This document shows positions 7,206-15,468 of a stretch of DNA of 64,000 bases, one piece after another. Every line of letters starts with the position of its first letter. Position 1 is the stretch's first letter. Position numbers and translations under genes: made by a program. The notes beneath the pieces are model-generated. The model did not search any database. It had not been told where the DNA came from and worked only from the letters and a program-made list of their open reading frames with translations. Source of the stretch: Clostridia bacterium (GTDB lineage Bacteria; Bacillota; Clostridia; Oscillospirales; CAG-272). The stretch lies in NCBI GenBank assembly GCA_017467105.1, contig JAFTSU010000002.1, positions 194,481 through 258,480 on the forward strand. Direction: 5' to 3'.

Positions 7206-9596
7206 ATGTATACCGTACTTAAAAGAGACGGCAAGATCGTAGATTTTGACATAACCAAGATCTCCGATGCCATTACTCTTGCGTTCGAGGCGCAGGAGAG
7301 AAATTACAATAGCAATATTATCGACTTTCTGGCGCTTAAGGTCACAGCTGATTTTGAGCCAAAGGTAAAGGACGGACATATAGCGGTAGAGGATATTCAG
7401 GACAGCGTTGAGGCGGTGCTTGTTCAGGCAGGCTACGCGGATGTGGCGAAGGCGTATATTCTGTATCGCCGTCAGAGAGAGAAGCTCCGTAATATGAAGT
7501 CTACCGTGCTTGACTACAAGACCACAGTAGATAACTACGTTAAGGTGAACGACTGGCGAGTTAAGGAGAACTCTACCGTTACCTACTCCGTAGGCGGACT
7601 TATCCTTAATAACTCAGGAGCTATCACCGCAAACTATTGGCTCTCAGAGATCTACGACGACGAGATCGCAAAGGCTCACAGAAACGCGGATATCCACCTC
7701 CACGACCTGTCAATGCTGACCGGTTACTGCGCGGGCTGGTCCTTGAAGCAGCTTATTCAGGAGGGTCTCGGCGGCGTGACCGGTAAGATCACATCCGCAC
7801 CCGCAAAGCATCTGGCAACTCTTTGTAACCAGATGGTCAACTTCCTCGGTATTATGCAGAACGAGTGGGCAGGAGCTCAGGCGTTCTCCTCCTTCGATAC
7901 CTACCTTGCTCCCTTCGTAAAGGCGGATAACCTGAGCTACGATCAGGTTAAAAAGTGCATCGAGTCCTTCATCTACGGTGTTAACACACCTTCCCGTTGG
8001 GGTACTCAGGCTCCCTTCTCCAACATTACTCTCGACTGGACTGTTCCTCAGGACCTGGCAGAGCTTCCCGCGATCGTCGGCGGCAAGGAGATGGATTTCA
8101 AATATAAGGACTGTAAGGCAGAGATGGATATGGTCAACCGCGCTTTCATCGAAACGATGATAGAGGGCGATGCTAACGGCAGAGGCTTCCAGTATCCTAT
8201 CCCCACCTATTCAATCACCCGTAACTTCGACTGGTCGGAGACGGAGAACAACAAGCTTCTCTTCGAGATGACCTCCAAGTACGGCACACCCTATTTCTCC
8301 AACTACATCAACTCCGATATGGAGCCCTCTGACGTGCGCTCTATGTGCTGCAGACTTCGTCTGGACCTTCGTGAGCTACGCAAAAAGTCCGGCGGCTTCT
8401 TCGGCAGCGGTGAGTCAACCGGCTCTATCGGCGTTGTAACCATCAATATGCCCAGAATTGCGTATCTCGCAACTGACGAGGAGGACTTCTTCCGCCGTCT
8501 CGACAGAATGATGGATATATCCGCCCGCTCTCTTAAGATAAAGAGAACCGTAATAACCAAGCTGCTTGACGAGGGTCTGTATCCCTACACCAAGCGCTAC
8601 CTCGGATCCTTCTCCAACCACTTCTCGACCATCGGTCTCGTTGGTATGAACGAGGTGGGTCTGAACGCTAAGTGGCTCGGCAAGGATATGACGGACAAGG
8701 CTACTCAGGAGTTCTCCAAGAAGGTGCTCAATCATATGAGAGAGCGTCTCTCCGACTATCAGGAGGAGTACGGCGATCTCTACAACCTTGAGGCAACCCC
8801 CGCAGAGTCCACAAGCTACAGACTCGCAAAGCACGATCTTCGCCGCTATCCAGCTATTATAACAGCGTCGGATAAGGACAAGAAAGAGACTCCCTATTAC
8901 ACCAACTCCTCCCACCTTCCCGTTGGCTATACCGACGATATCTTCGCCGCTCTGGATATTCAGGACGAGCTGCAGACTCTGTATACCTCGGGTACGGTAT
9001 TCCACGCATTCCTCGGCGAGAAGCTTCCCTCCTGGAAGTCCGCCGCGACTCTCATCCGCACTATCGCGGAGAACTATAAGCTTCCATACTATACTCTCTC
9101 CCCCACCTACTCGGTATGTAAGAATCACGGCTACATAGCAGGCGAGGCTTACACCTGTCCTCACTGCGGTGAGAAGACCGAGGTTTACAGCCGTATCACC
9201 GGCTACTACCGTCCCGTTCAGAACTGGAACGACGGTAAGACACAGGAGTACAAGGACAGAGTGGTATACTCTCCCTCTCACTTTGCGGATAAATCTCCCA
9301 TTCTCGGCGAGATGCCTTACTCCGCAGACGACGAGGTTATCAGCCCCTCCAGCGTAGAGAAGCTGCTCCTCTTCACCACCAAGACCTGCCCCAAGTGCAG
9401 AATGGCTAAGACCTTCCTTGAGAAAGCGGGCATAGAGTACGAGGCAGTGCTGGCTGATGAGAACGTGGATCTTGTAGAGAAGTACGGCATTCGCGAAGCG
9501 CCCACTCTCGTGCTCGTTGCGGAGGACGGAAGCTTCGAGAAGATCCCCAATCCCTCTAACATCAAGGCGTTCTGCGACAAGAGCGTTAAGGCATAA
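7206..9596 (+). CDS. nrdD: Anaerobic ribonucleoside-triphosphate reductase with C-terminal redoxin domain
   Basis: NrdD reduces NTPs to dNTPs with a glycyl radical. Order of domains in 796 aa: ATP-cone (about 1-90), the ten-stranded catalytic barrel (with SMCCRLRLD in mid-protein), a zinc site (C638, H641 and C651-x2-C654), the glycyl radical loop RITGYYRPVQNW (Gly666), then an extra 79-residue thioredoxin/glutaredoxin-like domain from about 718 with C728-P-K-C731 and a later E-A-P-T cis-proline signature. Formate-dependent NrdD lacks such a domain; NrdD2-type enzymes take electrons from a redoxin. The fused domain and the adjacent trxB suggest thioredoxin-reductase-driven reduction. The start at 7206 follows GAAAGGAAAA; an in-frame ATG at 7182 lacks a site. 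Confidence 0.95.
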   Translation: MYTVLKRDGKIVDFDITKISDAITLAFEAQERNYNSNIIDFLALKVTADFEPKVKDGHIAVEDIQDSVEAVLVQAGYADVAKAYILYRRQREKLRNMKSTVLDYKTTVDNYVKVNDWRVKENSTVTYSVGGLILNNSGAITANYWLSEIYDDEIAKAHRNADIHLHDLSMLTGYCAGWSLKQLIQEGLGGVTGKITSAPAKHLATLCNQMVNFLGIMQNEWAGAQAFSSFDTYLAPFVKADNLSYDQVKKCIESFIYGVNTPSRWGTQAPFSNITLDWTVPQDLAELPAIVGGKEMDFKYKDCKAEMDMVNRAFIETMIEGDANGRGFQYPIPTYSITRNFDWSETENNKLLFEMTSKYGTPYFSNYINSDMEPSDVRSMCCRLRLDLRELRKKSGGFFGSGESTGSIGVVTINMPRIAYLATDEEDFFRRLDRMMDISARSLKIKRTVITKLLDEGLYPYTKRYLGSFSNHFSTIGLVGMNEVGLNAKWLGKDMTDKATQEFSKKVLNHMRERLSDYQEEYGDLYNLEATPAESTSYRLAKHDLRRYPAIITASDKDKKETPYYTNSSHLPVGYTDDIFAALDIQDELQTLYTSGTVFHAFLGEKLPSWKSAATLIRTIAENYKLPYYTLSPTYSVCKNHGYIAGEAYTCPHCGEKTEVYSRITGYYRPVQNWNDGKTQEYKDRVVYSPSHFADKSPILGEMPYSADDEVISPSSVEKLLLFTTKTCPKCRMAKTFLEKAGIEYEAVLADENVDLVEKYGIREAPTLVLVAEDGSFEKIPNPSNIKAFCDKSVKA

Positions 9597-9660
9597 TCGA
9601 CCCGGATCTTACGGACCTATCGTATATTCGGTAAAGGGTTTAATCTACACTCAAAAATAA

Positions 9661-9691
9661 GGGTAGCTTAAGCTTCGCGCTTAAGCTACCC
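9661..9691. terminator. Long perfect hairpin between nrdD and trxB
   Basis: GGGTAGCTTAAGC and its exact complement form a 13-bp stem around TTCGC. The downstream plus-strand sequence (ctatattg) is a poor T-run, while the minus strand has ttattttt, so it is bidirectional and may only attenuate trxB transcription. Confidence 0.7.
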
Positions 9692-9753
9692 TATATTGCC
9701 CCCATAAAAGCAAGTAATACTTAATACAAGGATCATTCCTTTTGGAGATATAT

Positions 9754-10692
9754 ATGTACGATATAATCATAGTTGGAGCAGGTCCCGCGGGACTTACCTC
9801 CGCAATATACGCCCGCAGAGCAGAGAAGAGCGTGCTGGTTATAGAGAAGGACACCTTTGGCGGACAGATCACCCACTCACCGAGAGTAGAGAACTACCCC
9901 GGCTTCCTTGCTGTCAGCGGTAACGAGCTGGCAGATAAGCTTATCGAGCAGGCAATGGAGCAGGGCGCAGAGATCGAGCTGGATACCGTAATGGGCATCT
10001 CCGGCGAGGAGGGCTGCTATAAGGTGGAGACCGGAAGCGGCGAATACGAGGCGAAGGCCGTTATTATCGCGACAGGCTCGCGCCACAGAACCCTGGGTAT
10101 TCCCAACGAGGAGAGATACACCGGAGAGGGTATTTCCTACTGCGCTGTATGTGACGGAGCGTTTTACAGAAATAAGACCGTAGCCGTAATAGGCGGAGGC
10201 AACTCCGCGCTTCAGGACGCGGTTATGCTCTCGGAGAGCTGCAGTAAGGTATACGTTGTGCAGAATCTCCCCACCCTTACAGGAGAGAGCAGACTCCAGG
10301 CTATCCTCGATGAGAGGGAGAACGTAGAGATCATTTATTCCTCCGTGGTCAAGAGAGTCGTAGCTGACGGCACTGTTATGAGAGGTATAGTTATTGCAGA
10401 TGCCCAGACCGGAGCGGAGAGCGAGCTTCACGTTGACGGAATGTTCGTGGCAATCGGACAGGTACCCGAGAACGAGGCGTTTGAGAAGGTTATAAAGCTA
10501 AACGACTACGGCTACATCGTAGCAGGTGAGGCTTGCGTGCCCGAGCGCGCAGAGGAGGGCGAGCTTTCTACACGCGGTATCTTCGCCGCCGGAGACTGTC
10601 GCACCAAGAGCGTGCGTCAGATAACTACAGCTACCGCAGACGGCGCTACAGCCGCCCTGGCAGCCTGTAGGTTTATTGACTCTCTGAAATAA
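9754..10692 (+). CDS. trxB: Thioredoxin reductase
   Basis: This flavoenzyme passes electrons from NADPH to thioredoxin-like proteins. The 312-residue protein shows the FAD motif GAGPAGLTSA (residues 8-17), the redox-active CAVC (C130, C133), the NADPH motif GGGNSALQD (147-155) and the C-terminal FAD block GIFAAGDCR. The start at 9754 is behind TTTTGGAGATAT; a TTG at 9742 is in frame but sits on that ribosome site. As the gene next to a redoxin-fused NrdD it is the natural electron source for deoxynucleotide synthesis, as well as for general disulfide reduction. Confidence 0.95.
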   Translation: MYDIIIVGAGPAGLTSAIYARRAEKSVLVIEKDTFGGQITHSPRVENYPGFLAVSGNELADKLIEQAMEQGAEIELDTVMGISGEEGCYKVETGSGEYEAKAVIIATGSRHRTLGIPNEERYTGEGISYCAVCDGAFYRNKTVAVIGGGNSALQDAVMLSESCSKVYVVQNLPTLTGESRLQAILDERENVEIIYSSVVKRVVADGTVMRGIVIADAQTGAESELHVDGMFVAIGQVPENEAFEKVIKLNDYGYIVAGEACVPERAEEGELSTRGIFAAGDCRTKSVRQITTATADGATAALAACRFIDSLK

Positions 10693-10737
10693 GAGAAATA
10701 TCTTAACGTATCATACAAGCATTAAAATTACAAAAAG

Positions 10738-10773
10738 CTCACCCTTGGGTTTACCCTCTTGGGTGAGTTTTTT
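10738..10773. terminator. Bidirectional terminator between trxB and pyrB
   Basis: CTCACCC (10738-10744) pairs with GGGTGAG (10761-10767) followed by TTTTTT on the plus strand; the minus strand reads into CTTTTTG. It serves the convergent trxB and pyrimidine transcripts. Confidence 0.85.
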
Positions 10774-10815
10774 GGTAAGTATTACTTATATATTTAAGCA
10801 AAAAGAGTGGTTTTG

Positions 10816-11877
10816 TTATTTTGTTTTTGCTTGCTGGTCGCAATAAATGCAAGCACCGGAGCTTGTAAATAGGCGCTTGATTCCGCGCTCGGTGCGCGAG
10901 ATGCAATGGGTGTTCGTGCATTCGAGGCTTGAATTTTCGACTCCTATGAGTCTTGAGTCGCTGATGCCCTTGGTTTTCAGCAGCATAAGGATCAGAGCCA
11001 TACGGATGTATCTGCCGTACATAGCCTGGTCGAAGTAATCTGCTCTTGGGTCGTCGTCCACGTCTACGCTGATCTCGTTAACACGGGGAAGGGGATGAAG
11101 TATAGACAGATCAGCCTTTGCGCTCTTCAGCTTATCTGCTGTCAGAACGTAGGAGTCCTTCAGTCTTTCGTACTCCTCCTTTGACTCAAAGCGCTCTGCC
11201 TGAATTCTGGTCATATAGAGAATGTCCAACCGATCTATAGACTCCTCGAGGCCCGCGATCTCGGTATACTCACACTTGCCGTCAAGGTATTCAGCCTTCA
11301 CGTAATCGGGAAGAGCCAGCTCACTTGGAGCTATCAGCACGAATTTCACGTTCTCGTATCTCGACATAGCGGCGATAAGCGAATGGACCGTTCTGCCGTA
11401 CTTCAGATCTCCGCACACACCTACCGTCAGATTGTTGAAGCCGCCCTTTTTCTTCTTTATGGTGAGAAGGTCTGTGAGCGTCTGGGTTGGGTGAAAGTGA
11501 CCGCCGTCGCCTGCGTTTATTACAGGAACGGACGATACGGCAGAGGCAACTATAGGCGCGCCCTCCTTGGGATGACGCATAACTATGATGTCAGAATAGG
11601 CGCTGACCATTCTGATGGTATCCGATACCGTTTCACCCTTGGAGATAGAGGATGAAGCCGCCTGTGAGAAGCCCAGCACGTTTCCGCCCAGTCCCATCAT
11701 AGCTGAGGTAAAGCTGAGTCTGGTTCTGGTGGACGGCTCAAAGAACAGCGTGCCGAGTATCTTTCCTCTGCAGGAGTTCGTATAAAGCTCGGGGTTATCT
11801 ATGATATCAGAGGCTGTCTTGATAAGATCGTCGATCTCCTCGGTTGAGAGGTCGAGTATATTTACTAGATTGCGCAT
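10816..11877 (-). CDS. pyrB: Aspartate carbamoyltransferase with PyrI-like zinc tail
   Basis: PyrB condenses carbamoyl phosphate and aspartate. The catalytic blocks are [11 protein letters not shown] (residues 46-56), [10 protein letters not shown] (129-138) and HPLPR (261-265). After the normal catalytic chain (about 305 aa) comes a 45-residue tail with C320-x4-C325 and C343-x2-C346, the same pattern as the zinc domain that lets PyrI contact PyrB. The nucleotide-binding domain of PyrI is missing. Last gene of the pyr operon, 41 bases after pyrE, with AAAGGAG before the ATG. Full PyrB-PyrI fusions are known (Thermotoga); a zinc-domain-only tail would keep the structural contact without allostery, which is inference. 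Confidence 0.93.
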   Translation of the reverse strand: MRNLVNILDLSTEEIDDLIKTASDIIDNPELYTNSCRGKILGTLFFEPSTRTRLSFTSAMMGLGGNVLGFSQAASSSISKGETVSDTIRMVSAYSDIIVMRHPKEGAPIVASAVSSVPVINAGDGGHFHPTQTLTDLLTIKKKKGGFNNLTVGVCGDLKYGRTVHSLIAAMSRYENVKFVLIAPSELALPDYVKAEYLDGKCEYTEIAGLEESIDRLDILYMTRIQAERFESKEEYERLKDSYVLTADKLKSAKADLSILHPLPRVNEISVDVDDDPRADYFDQAMYGRYIRMALILMLLKTKGISDSRLIGVENSSLECTNTHCISRTERGIKRLFTSSGACIYCDQQAKTK

Positions 11878-11918
11878 ATTACGCTCTGCTCCTTTGTTTT
11901 TTTATTTTTGGAGAGTAT

Positions 11919-12572
11919 TTACGCCTTTGCGCCCCAAATCTCAAGATATGCTCTGATACGGGCAACGTCCTCGCGGCTCTCGGGCTTTTCGTCAAGATAC
12001 TCGATGATATCGTGAACGTCAACTACGGAGTAAACCGGGAAGCCGAACTCCTCGCCAACCTCTGCCATAGCGGATTTTTCGCCCTTGCCCTTTTCTCCGC
12101 GGTCAACCATTACGAAGGTTGCTGCGACACGGGAGCCCTCTATGCCGGAGAGGATCTCCATGCTCTCGCGGATAGCGGTACCGGCGGTTATAACGTCCTC
12201 AACGATAACGATATCCTCGCCCTTCGGAACGTAGCCTACGAAAACACCGCCCTCGCCGTGATCCTTGGCTTCCTTACGGTTAAAGAAGAAGGGAACGTCG
12301 AGTCCATTCTTCGAGAGACCGATAGAGGTTGCTACCGCGATGGATATGCCCTTATATGCAGGACCGTACAGCACGCATCTTTTGTTTCCTACCTTTTCGA
12401 GATAGCTCTTAGCGTAGAATTCGCCAAGCTTTGCTATCTGGTCGCCCGTCTTTATTTCACCCGCGTTTATGAAGTAAGGGATCTTTCTGCCGCTTTTTGC
12501 TGTGAAGTCGCCGAATTTCAGTACTCCGGCACTCTCAAGAAACTGTATAAATTCTCTTTTGTAAGCTTCCAT
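11919..12572 (-). CDS. pyrE: Orotate phosphoribosyltransferase
   Basis: PyrE transfers orotate onto PRPP to form OMP. The PRPP motif is IVIVEDVITAGTAIRE, and SGRKIPYFINAGEIKTG near residues 27-43 is the conserved N-terminal block. Length is 217 aa. I start at the ATG 12572, which follows GGAGAAAAA; an ATG ten codons upstream (12602) lies inside a small hairpin (GCCGCTCACGCGGC) without a ribosome site. It lies between a small membrane protein gene and pyrB in the pyrimidine operon. Confidence 0.93.
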   Translation of the reverse strand: MEAYKREFIQFLESAGVLKFGDFTAKSGRKIPYFINAGEIKTGDQIAKLGEFYAKSYLEKVGNKRCVLYGPAYKGISIAVATSIGLSKNGLDVPFFFNRKEAKDHGEGGVFVGYVPKGEDIVIVEDVITAGTAIRESMEILSGIEGSRVAATFVMVDRGEKGKGEKSAMAEVGEEFGFPVYSVVDVHDIIEYLDEKPESREDVARIRAYLEIWGAKA

Positions 12573-12605
12573 TTTTTCTCCGATCTGCCGCGTGAGCGGC
12601 ATGTT

Positions 12606-12869
12606 TTATTTTGTTGTTTTCGGCGTTTGCTCTCCGCCGTCTTTATCTGTCAGGAAAATCGCGATCAGAGCCGTTAGTGCGGCGCTGAAAAGAAACAGTG
12701 TGGCGAATATTCCTATGAGCAGAGTAACGAATGGCTTTCCTGCCTCACTGTGCCAGACGAGTGTTATGCCCTCGTCGGTGACGAAGTGAAAGAAAAGGTA
12801 ATCGATAGCGAAGCATATTGCCGCTATTATTGCCTGATACAGCGAAAGCCTGTAGAGTCTCCTTCTCAT
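12606..12869 (-). CDS. Small membrane protein of unknown function inside the pyr operon
   Basis: An 87-residue protein I do not recognise. It begins with a basic stretch (MRRRLYRL), then has two hydrophobic segments: about residues 10-28 (ending near the aromatic IDYLFFHF) and about 46-70 ([20 protein letters not shown]), followed by an acidic-polar tail. Its ATG overlaps the pyrF stop as ATGA, so it is translationally coupled. Such tight coupling argues for a real gene. A role in pyrimidine transport or membrane tethering of the pathway is only speculation. Confidence 0.7.
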   Translation of the reverse strand: MRRRLYRLSLYQAIIAAICFAIDYLFFHFVTDEGITLVWHSEAGKPFVTLLIGIFATLFLFSAALTALIAIFLTDKDGGEQTPKTTK

Positions 12870-13564
12870 CCGATGAACTCTCTGCAGCATCTCTCGTAGG
12901 CTGCTACCGGATCCTCTGCCGCGGTGATGGGTCTGCCAACTACTATGTAATCAGAGCCGATAGCCTTGGCGTCGGCGGGAGTCATAACTCTGACCTGGTC
13001 GCCCTTGTCTCCGTCAGCAAATCTGACACCTGGCGTCACGGTGATAAAGCTGTTACCAAGAAGCTCGTGTACCTTGCCTGCCTCCTTTGGAGAGCACACA
13101 ACACCGTCAAGTCCTGCCTCGGACGCGCAGGACGCATAGTGCATTACAACCTTATCAATAGGCTCTTTGATAAGGATGTCACTTTCCATTCTTTCCTGGC
13201 TGGTTGAGGTCAGCTGAGTTACCGCAATAAGCATGGGTCTTGTTCCGTCGGGGCGGGTAAGTCCCTCAAGAGCCGCCTCCATCATTGCCTTGGTGCCTCC
13301 TGCGTGAAGGTTTGTCATATCTACGTCAAGGCGTGACAGAACAGCCATTGCCTTCTTTACTGTGTTGGGGATATCGTGAAGCTTTAAATCAAGGAAGATC
13401 TTGTGACCTCTTCTCTTGATCTCTTTGACGATCGAGGGACCCTCAGCGTAGAAAAGCTCCATTCCGATCTTTACGAAGGGCTTTTTATCTTCAAATTTAT
13501 CAAGGAACTCAAAGGTTTCCTTTGCGCCGGCGAAATCGCAGGCGATAATTACGTCTTTTCCCAT
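12866..13564 (-). CDS. pyrF: Orotidine 5'-phosphate decarboxylase
   Basis: PyrF decarboxylates OMP to UMP, the last step of de novo synthesis. The catalytic K-x-D-x-x-x-x-D array is in [15 protein letters not shown], and the phosphate-binding loops are TPGVRF and IVVGRPIT near the C-terminus. Length (232 aa) and AGAGGAAAAA before the ATG are normal. A 150-base gap with two small hairpins separates it from pyrD upstream. Confidence 0.95.
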   Translation of the reverse strand: MGKDVIIACDFAGAKETFEFLDKFEDKKPFVKIGMELFYAEGPSIVKEIKRRGHKIFLDLKLHDIPNTVKKAMAVLSRLDVDMTNLHAGGTKAMMEAALEGLTRPDGTRPMLIAVTQLTSTSQERMESDILIKEPIDKVVMHYASCASEAGLDGVVCSPKEAGKVHELLGNSFITVTPGVRFADGDKGDQVRVMTPADAKAIGSDYIVVGRPITAAEDPVAAYERCCREFIG

Positions 13565-13715
13565 TTTTTCCTCTTTCTCCGCGTATTGCGGTGCGTTGCT
13601 TGTTTTTTTGATTGTTTTTGAAAACAGGCTCCGTCCGAGCCCGGAGTATTATCTTGTACTCCGATACTTACTCTTTATACGGTCAGGACGGTCTCTCCGC
13701 TTTCAAATTAATAAA
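13565..13715 (-). other. pyrD-pyrF intergenic hairpins
   Basis: Within the operon, CGGAGTA/TACTCCG (around 13647-13668) and GGCTC/GAGCC (around 13627-13641) form two small stems. Neither has a T-run good enough to call a terminator. They may modulate or process the message. Confidence 0.35.
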
Positions 13716-14627
13716 TCAGTGAGCCGCGCCAATAATATCGGTTAGATCACGTATGCCGTATTTCTCCATAACAGAGGGAAGAGAATTGATAATATCTCGA
13801 CACGCATAGGGGTTAACCAGGTTTTCAGCGCCCACCTCTACGGCTGTCGCGCCTGCCAGCATAAGCTCGATCACGTCCTCTGCCGAGGATACTCCGCCCA
13901 TACCGACGATCGGTATTCTGACAGCATCATATACCTGGTAGATCATTCTGACCGCTACGGGCTTAATGGCAGGACCGGAGAAGCCTCCCGTCTTGTTCGC
14001 GATGATCGGTCTTCTGCGCTTCAGATCAATGCGCATACCCATCAGTGTATTTATCAGGCTGACGCCGTCAGCCCCTCCAGCCTCGCAGGCGCGGGCGATG
14101 GATACGATGTCTGTAACATTTGGTGAAAGCTTGATTATTATAGGCTTTTTGGTGACCCTTCTAACCTCGCGCGTTACCTTTTCAGCCATTTCGGGTGACG
14201 TTCCGAAGCTCATTCCGCCTCCGTGTACGTTGGGGCAGGAGATGTTTACCTCGAACCAACCTATGTCATCCTCTCCGTCTAGCCTGCGTACCGTTTCCAC
14301 GTACTCGTCAACGGAGAAGCCGGAAACGTTTGCCATAACGGGCTTGTGAAAGACCCGTCGAAGCCTTGGCAGCTCCTCGCTTATAACCTTCTCAACTCCG
14401 GGATTCTGCAGTCCGACTGCGTTCAGCATTCCGGAGGCGCACTCCGCGATTCTGGGAGTGGGATTACCGAATCTTGGCTCAAGGGTAGTTCCCTTAAAGG
14501 AGAATGAGCCTAACATATTGATATCGTACAGCTCAGCAAACTCGTATCCGAAGCCGAAGGTTCCGCTGGCGGGTATGATGGGGTTATCCATTTCTATACC
14601 GCAGAGAGTTACCTTGGTATTTACCAT
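13716..14627 (-). CDS. pyrD: Dihydroorotate dehydrogenase, class 1B catalytic subunit
   Basis: This FMN enzyme oxidises dihydroorotate to orotate and, as class 1B, passes electrons through PyrK to NAD+. The active-site block NISCPNVHGGGMSFG carries the class 1 catalytic cysteine; further markers are GLQNPG, IIKLSPNVTDI, and the FMN-phosphate loop IVGMGGVSSAEDV. Its start lies 7 bases inside the end of pyrK with AAAGGAGGAG before it, so the two subunits are coupled. Confidence 0.95.
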   Translation of the reverse strand: MVNTKVTLCGIEMDNPIIPASGTFGFGYEFAELYDINMLGSFSFKGTTLEPRFGNPTPRIAECASGMLNAVGLQNPGVEKVISEELPRLRRVFHKPVMANVSGFSVDEYVETVRRLDGEDDIGWFEVNISCPNVHGGGMSFGTSPEMAEKVTREVRRVTKKPIIIKLSPNVTDIVSIARACEAGGADGVSLINTLMGMRIDLKRRRPIIANKTGGFSGPAIKPVAVRMIYQVYDAVRIPIVGMGGVSSAEDVIELMLAGATAVEVGAENLVNPYACRDIINSLPSVMEKYGIRDLTDIIGAAH

Positions 14628-15352
14628 ATTATCTCCTCCTTTTCCAGCACGGGACCGTCACGGCATATGCGCTTGTTTCCGTATTTCGTCTTGCAGCTAC
14701 AGCCCATACAAGCGCCGAATCCGCATCCCATTCGCTCCTCAAAGCTGAACTGACCGGACGTCAGGGACTTCTCGTATACCGCCCGAAGCATAGGCTCCGG
14801 TCCGCAGGTGTAGAAGTACGTGTAGTCGAGATCTGCCATTGCATCTGTTACGAAACCGCGAACACCTACAGATCCATCTGCGGTTGCGATTATAACATTT
14901 GCGCCGAGATTTGTAAACTCTTGTTTGTAAAATACCTCATTTTCGGTATTAAAGCCAAGTATTACAGTTGGCTTTTTGCCTTGCTTTATCAGTTCCTTGC
15001 AGAGCATATACATAGGCGGAACTCCTGCGCCTCCGCCGATAAGCAGAGGTCTGTCTCCGCTCTTGTCGAGATCATATCCGTTGCCAAGACCGGTGAGGGT
15101 AAGCCACTCTGCGCCGGGGGCGGTGGCTGCCATCCTTTCCGTGCCGTCTCCAACAACCTTGTATATGATCGTTAGTCTGCCTTCCGAAGAGTCACATACG
15201 GATATGGGTCTGCGCAGGTAGAAGCCGTCAAGCTTCAGATTGACGAACTGACCCGGGGCTGTGATAGCCGAGGTGTCACCCTCCAGCACGCACTCGTACG
15301 TGTTCTTCGCTATACAGACGTTTGATATTATCTTAAACAGTACGTCCTTCAA
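14621..15352 (-). CDS. pyrK: Dihydroorotate dehydrogenase electron transfer subunit (TTG start)
   Basis: PyrK carries FAD and a 2Fe-2S cluster and moves electrons from PyrD to NAD+. FAD block FYLRRPISV, NAD block LLIGGGAGVPPMY, and a C-terminal cluster motif GCGFGACMGCSC with a later Cys (KRIC) are all visible. The only start compatible with family length (243 aa) is a TTG at 15352: an in-frame TGA lies two codons upstream, and AAAGG precedes the TTG at workable distance. A weak start could tune its level. Confidence 0.92.
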   Translation of the reverse strand: MKDVLFKIISNVCIAKNTYECVLEGDTSAITAPGQFVNLKLDGFYLRRPISVCDSSEGRLTIIYKVVGDGTERMAATAPGAEWLTLTGLGNGYDLDKSGDRPLLIGGGAGVPPMYMLCKELIKQGKKPTVILGFNTENEVFYKQEFTNLGANVIIATADGSVGVRGFVTDAMADLDYTYFYTCGPEPMLRAVYEKSLTSGQFSFEERMGCGFGACMGCSCKTKYGNKRICRDGPVLEKEEIIW

Positions 15353-15386
15353 TGATCAATATCCTTTCGGGATTATTTACGTATAC

Positions 15387-15415
15387 GCCGCCCGGTGTTC
15401 TGTCTTATGGGCGGC
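15387..15415 (-). other. carB-pyrK intergenic hairpin with conserved loop motif
   Basis: GCCGCCC and GGGCGGC (15387-15393, 15409-15415) form a perfect 7-bp stem with a 15-base loop. In the transcribed sense its 5' side reads CCCATAAGACAG, identical over 12 bases to a site in the pyrC-carB gap (18786-18797). A second stem GGCGC/GCGCC lies nearby at about 15440-15452. Confidence 0.5.
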
Positions 15416-15468
15416 GCTTTATTGTTCTTTTGGCGCTACGCGCCGTTTTCCTTCTTGGAAAGCCTACG

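Noticed and set aside
6903..7379. 158-codon minus-strand frame over the nrdD promoter
   Set aside because: It runs antisense through NrdR boxes, promoter and the start of nrdD; composition is not protein-like and no ribosome site is evident.
8415..9281. 288-codon minus-strand frame inside nrdD
   Set aside because: Shadow of the biased coding strand of nrdD; no start site or promoter and repetitive hydrophobic composition.
11844..12677. 277-codon plus-strand frame over pyrE
   Set aside because: Antisense shadow; pyrE, pyrB and the small membrane protein gene on the other strand explain the region fully.
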